Assembly (NCBI GenBank): GCA_036924835.1
Contig: JBAGRR010000001.1
Location: 3,921,001-3,985,000, forward strand
Reading direction: 5' to 3'
DNA length: 64,000 nucleotides
Source: Nitrobacteraceae bacterium AZCC 1564
GTDB taxonomy: Bacteria; Pseudomonadota; Alphaproteobacteria; Rhizobiales; Xanthobacteraceae
The notes under the pieces are model-generated. The model was given only the letters and a program-made list of their open reading frames with translations, did no database searches and was not told the origin of the DNA. The position numbers and the translations under genes were made by a program. Of the stretch, positions 62,085 to 64,000 are shown in pieces (within the stretch, counting starts at the first letter, position 1; every line of letters starts with the position of its first letter).

Positions 62085-64000
62085 ATGGCCAAAGCCTCAT
62101 CTAAGCCCAAAAAGCCCCTCGTTAAGTCTTCTGCCAAATCCAAGCCCTCTGCAGCGCCTGCCGCTGCGAAATCAGCGCGCAAGGCGGCGAAGGCCGCACC
62201 AGCTGCGGCGAAGAAAGCTGTGAAGGCGCCGGCCAAGTCGGCAGCCAAACCAGCCGCCAAGTCCCGCCCGAAGTCAGCTTCCAAGTCCAAGCCGCCGGTT
62301 AAGGCCGCAGCCAAGAGTAGCCCAAAGGCAGCTCTGGCGCCGAAGGCAGGAAAGTGGGTCTACACGTTTGGTGACGGCCGTGCCGAAGGCAAGTCTGGCA
62401 TGCGCGACCTGCTCGGCGGCAAGGGCGCGAACCTCGCCGAGATGGCCAATCTCGGACTTCCGGTGCCTCCCGGTTTCACCATTCCGACTTCGGTCTGTAC
62501 CTACTTTTACGCCAACGACAAGACTTACCCAAAGGAATTGACAGCGCAGGTTGAGAAGGCGCTGGAAGCGGTTGGCAAGATCGCGGGCAAAACCTTCGGT
62601 GACGCAAAGAACCCGCTGCTGGTGTCGGTGCGGTCCGGCGCGCGTGCTTCGATGCCGGGCATGATGGACACGGTTCTCAATCTCGGTTTGAACGACGAGA
62701 CCGTTGAGGCACTGGCTTCGCTGTCCGGTGATCGTCGTTTCGCTTACGATAGCTATCGCCGCTTTATCACGATGTATTCGGATGTTGTACTCGGGTTCGA
62801 GCATCATCACTTCGAAGACATCCTCGACACCTACAAGGACAGCAAGGGCTATTCGCTCGACACCGAACTGACCGCTGAAGACTGGGTCGATCTCGTCGGA
62901 AAGTACAAGAACGCTGTGGCCGAAGAGACCGGCAGCGAATTCCCGCAGGATCCGCACGCTCAGTTGTGGGGCGCAATCGGCGCGGTGTTCTCATCATGGA
63001 TGAACGCGCGCGCGGTCACCTATCGCCGCCTGCACGACATTCCTGAATCCTGGGGTACCGCTGTCAACGTCCAGTCCATGGTGTTCGGCAACATGGGCGA
63101 CACCTCGGCGACGGGCGTGGCCTTCACACGCAATCCCTCGACTGGCGAAAAGCGACTGTACGGCGAGTTCCTCATCAACGCACAGGGCGAGGACGTTGTC
63201 GCCGGCATCCGTACGCCGCAGGATATTACCGAGCATGCGCGCAAGGAATCCGGCTCCGACAAGCCGTCCATGGAAGTTGCGATGCCGGAAGCATTCCAGG
63301 AGCTGACACGCATCTACACGCTGCTTGAGAAGCATTACCGTGACATGCAGGACATGGAATTCACGGTGGAGCAGGGCAAGCTGTGGATGCTGCAGACCCG
63401 CAACGGCAAGCGCACCGCGAAGGCATCGCTTCGGATCGCTGTCGAGCTTGCGAACGAAGGATTGATCTCAAAGAAGGATGCGATCACGCGGATCGACCCG
63501 GCTTCGCTCGATCAGTTGCTCCATCCGACCATCGATCCTAACGCCAACCGCGATGTGATCGCGACCGGGCTGCCTGCATCGCCAGGTGCGGCGTCCGGCG
63601 AAATCGTGTTCTCGTCGGACGAGGCAGCCAAGCTGCAGGGCGATGGCCACAAGGTCATTCTGGTCCGCGTCGAAACATCGCCGGAAGACATTCACGGCAT
63701 GCACGCCGCAGAAGGCATTCTCACGACGCGTGGCGGCATGACCTCCCACGCGGCGGTGGTGGCGCGCGGCATGGGCAAGCCTTGCGTTTCGGGCTGCGGC
63801 ACCATCCGCGTCGACTACGGACGTGGTCTGATGACTGTCGGCGATCGTACATTCAAAGCGGGGGACGTCATCACCATCGATGGTGCGATGGGGCAGGTGT
63901 TGGCCGGCCGCATGCCGATGATTGAGCCTGAGCTGTCCGGTGACTTCAATACGTTGATGGGGTGGGCGGACCAGGTGCGCAAGCTGAAGGTGCGCACCAA
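62085..64000 (+). CDS. ppdK: Pyruvate, phosphate dikinase, partial (C-terminus outside window)
   Basis: A reading frame of 638 codons that runs off the right edge. It interconverts pyruvate, ATP and phosphate with phosphoenolpyruvate, AMP and pyrophosphate. Residues 1-88 are an unusual Lys/Ala/Pro/Ser-rich extension (histone-H1-like). The ATP-grasp domain begins GKWVYTFGDG and carries GGKGANLAEMANLGLPVPPGF and SVRSGARASMPGMMDT. The swivelling phosphohistidine domain has TTRGGMTSHAAVVARGMGKP, with H555 as the phosphorylated residue. The PEP-binding domain lies outside. ATG at 62085 is the first in-frame start. Confidence 0.95.
   Translation, partial: MAKASSKPKKPLVKSSAKSKPSAAPAAAKSARKAAKAAPAAAKKAVKAPAKSAAKPAAKSRPKSASKSKPPVKAAAKSSPKAALAPKAGKWVYTFGDGRAEGKSGMRDLLGGKGANLAEMANLGLPVPPGFTIPTSVCTYFYANDKTYPKELTAQVEKALEAVGKIAGKTFGDAKNPLLVSVRSGARASMPGMMDTVLNLGLNDETVEALASLSGDRRFAYDSYRRFITMYSDVVLGFEHHHFEDILDTYKDSKGYSLDTELTAEDWVDLVGKYKNAVAEETGSEFPQDPHAQLWGAIGAVFSSWMNARAVTYRRLHDIPESWGTAVNVQSMVFGNMGDTSATGVAFTRNPSTGEKRLYGEFLINAQGEDVVAGIRTPQDITEHARKESGSDKPSMEVAMPEAFQELTRIYTLLEKHYRDMQDMEFTVEQGKLWMLQTRNGKRTAKASLRIAVELANEGLISKKDAITRIDPASLDQLLHPTIDPNANRDVIATGLPASPGAASGEIVFSSDEAAKLQGDGHKVILVRVETSPEDIHGMHAAEGILTTRGGMTSHAAVVARGMGKPCVSGCGTIRVDYGRGLMTVGDRTFKAGDVITIDGAMGQVLAGRMPMIEPELSGDFNTLMGWADQVRKLKVRT

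Overview
The window looks like a GC-rich alphaproteobacterial chromosome, most likely from the Bradyrhizobium/Afipia/Rhodopseudomonas/Nitrobacter group (Nitrobacteraceae). The support comes from gene forms: a single fbcH gene for a fused cytochrome b/c1 polyprotein, a fused trpE(G) behind a Trp-Trp leader peptide, a CcrM (GANTC) methyltransferase, and small DUF3551, DUF1236, DUF3096, DUF6111 and DUF1285 proteins typical of that group. Genus-level assignment is inference. Gene content is mostly housekeeping. I see no transposase, integrase, phage gene, rRNA, tRNA or CRISPR array.

Layout. 1-6139 (minus): a moxR / DUF58 / BatA-DUF4159 / large membrane protein operon, cut by the left edge. 6397-9201 (plus): DUF1285, Nudix CoA pyrophosphatase, DUF6111 and CCA-adding enzyme, all overlapping. 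9281-12463 (minus): an acidic-tailed DUF2158 protein, then hemF, queD, queE and trmL. 12741-16885 (plus): the cytochrome bc1 genes petA and fbcH, a dienelactone hydrolase and a GNAT. 16908-19839: trp promoter, trpL attenuator, trpE(G) and apt. 19855-28682 (minus): two ParA-like ATPases, an htpX-like protease with lemA, a secreted repeat protein, an Rsm22 methyltransferase and smc. 29039-35493: a DsbA-like protein, a frameshifted dciA-like gene, mutY, an FAD monooxygenase, a LysR regulator divergent from a SnoaL-like protein, and a GST. 35715-46455: ccrM, a YpfJ-type metallopeptidase, moaB, a MarR-GNAT fusion with a palindromic operator, a GT2 fragment-like protein, two tandem DUF3551 proteins, a PA0069-type radical SAM protein, a GNAT, rnhB, a GT39-like membrane protein and a family-4 uracil-DNA glycosylase. 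46571-59511: ETF-QO, a TPR protein, ispE, a membrane protein, a polyprenyl diphosphate synthase, DUF2007, trmN6-like, an S49 peptidase and glyQ-glyS. 59830-64000: an internally duplicated hypothetical protein, DUF1236, DUF3096 and ppdK, cut by the right edge.

The most striking feature is not a gene. About 17 intergenic loci carry a bipartite palindromic element. A full copy is about 165 bp: two hairpins of about 75 bp joined by an A/T-rich spacer of about 12-14 nt. Each hairpin is bounded by CTAG. It has a conserved outer stem (CTAGTGTCC or CTAGTGTGG type), a short asymmetric bulge on the arm next to the spacer, and a long inner stem whose sequence changes from locus to locus while staying self-complementary. 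Within a locus the two hairpins usually share the same inner-stem core, and changes in the outer stem are compensated on the other arm. Solo remnants, internally deleted copies and chimeras show ongoing recombination. Some copies form the last codons or stop of neighbouring genes. At 9790-9891 a second palindrome pair, with different stem sequences but the same architecture and spacer, directly abuts one copy, which suggests a larger superfamily.
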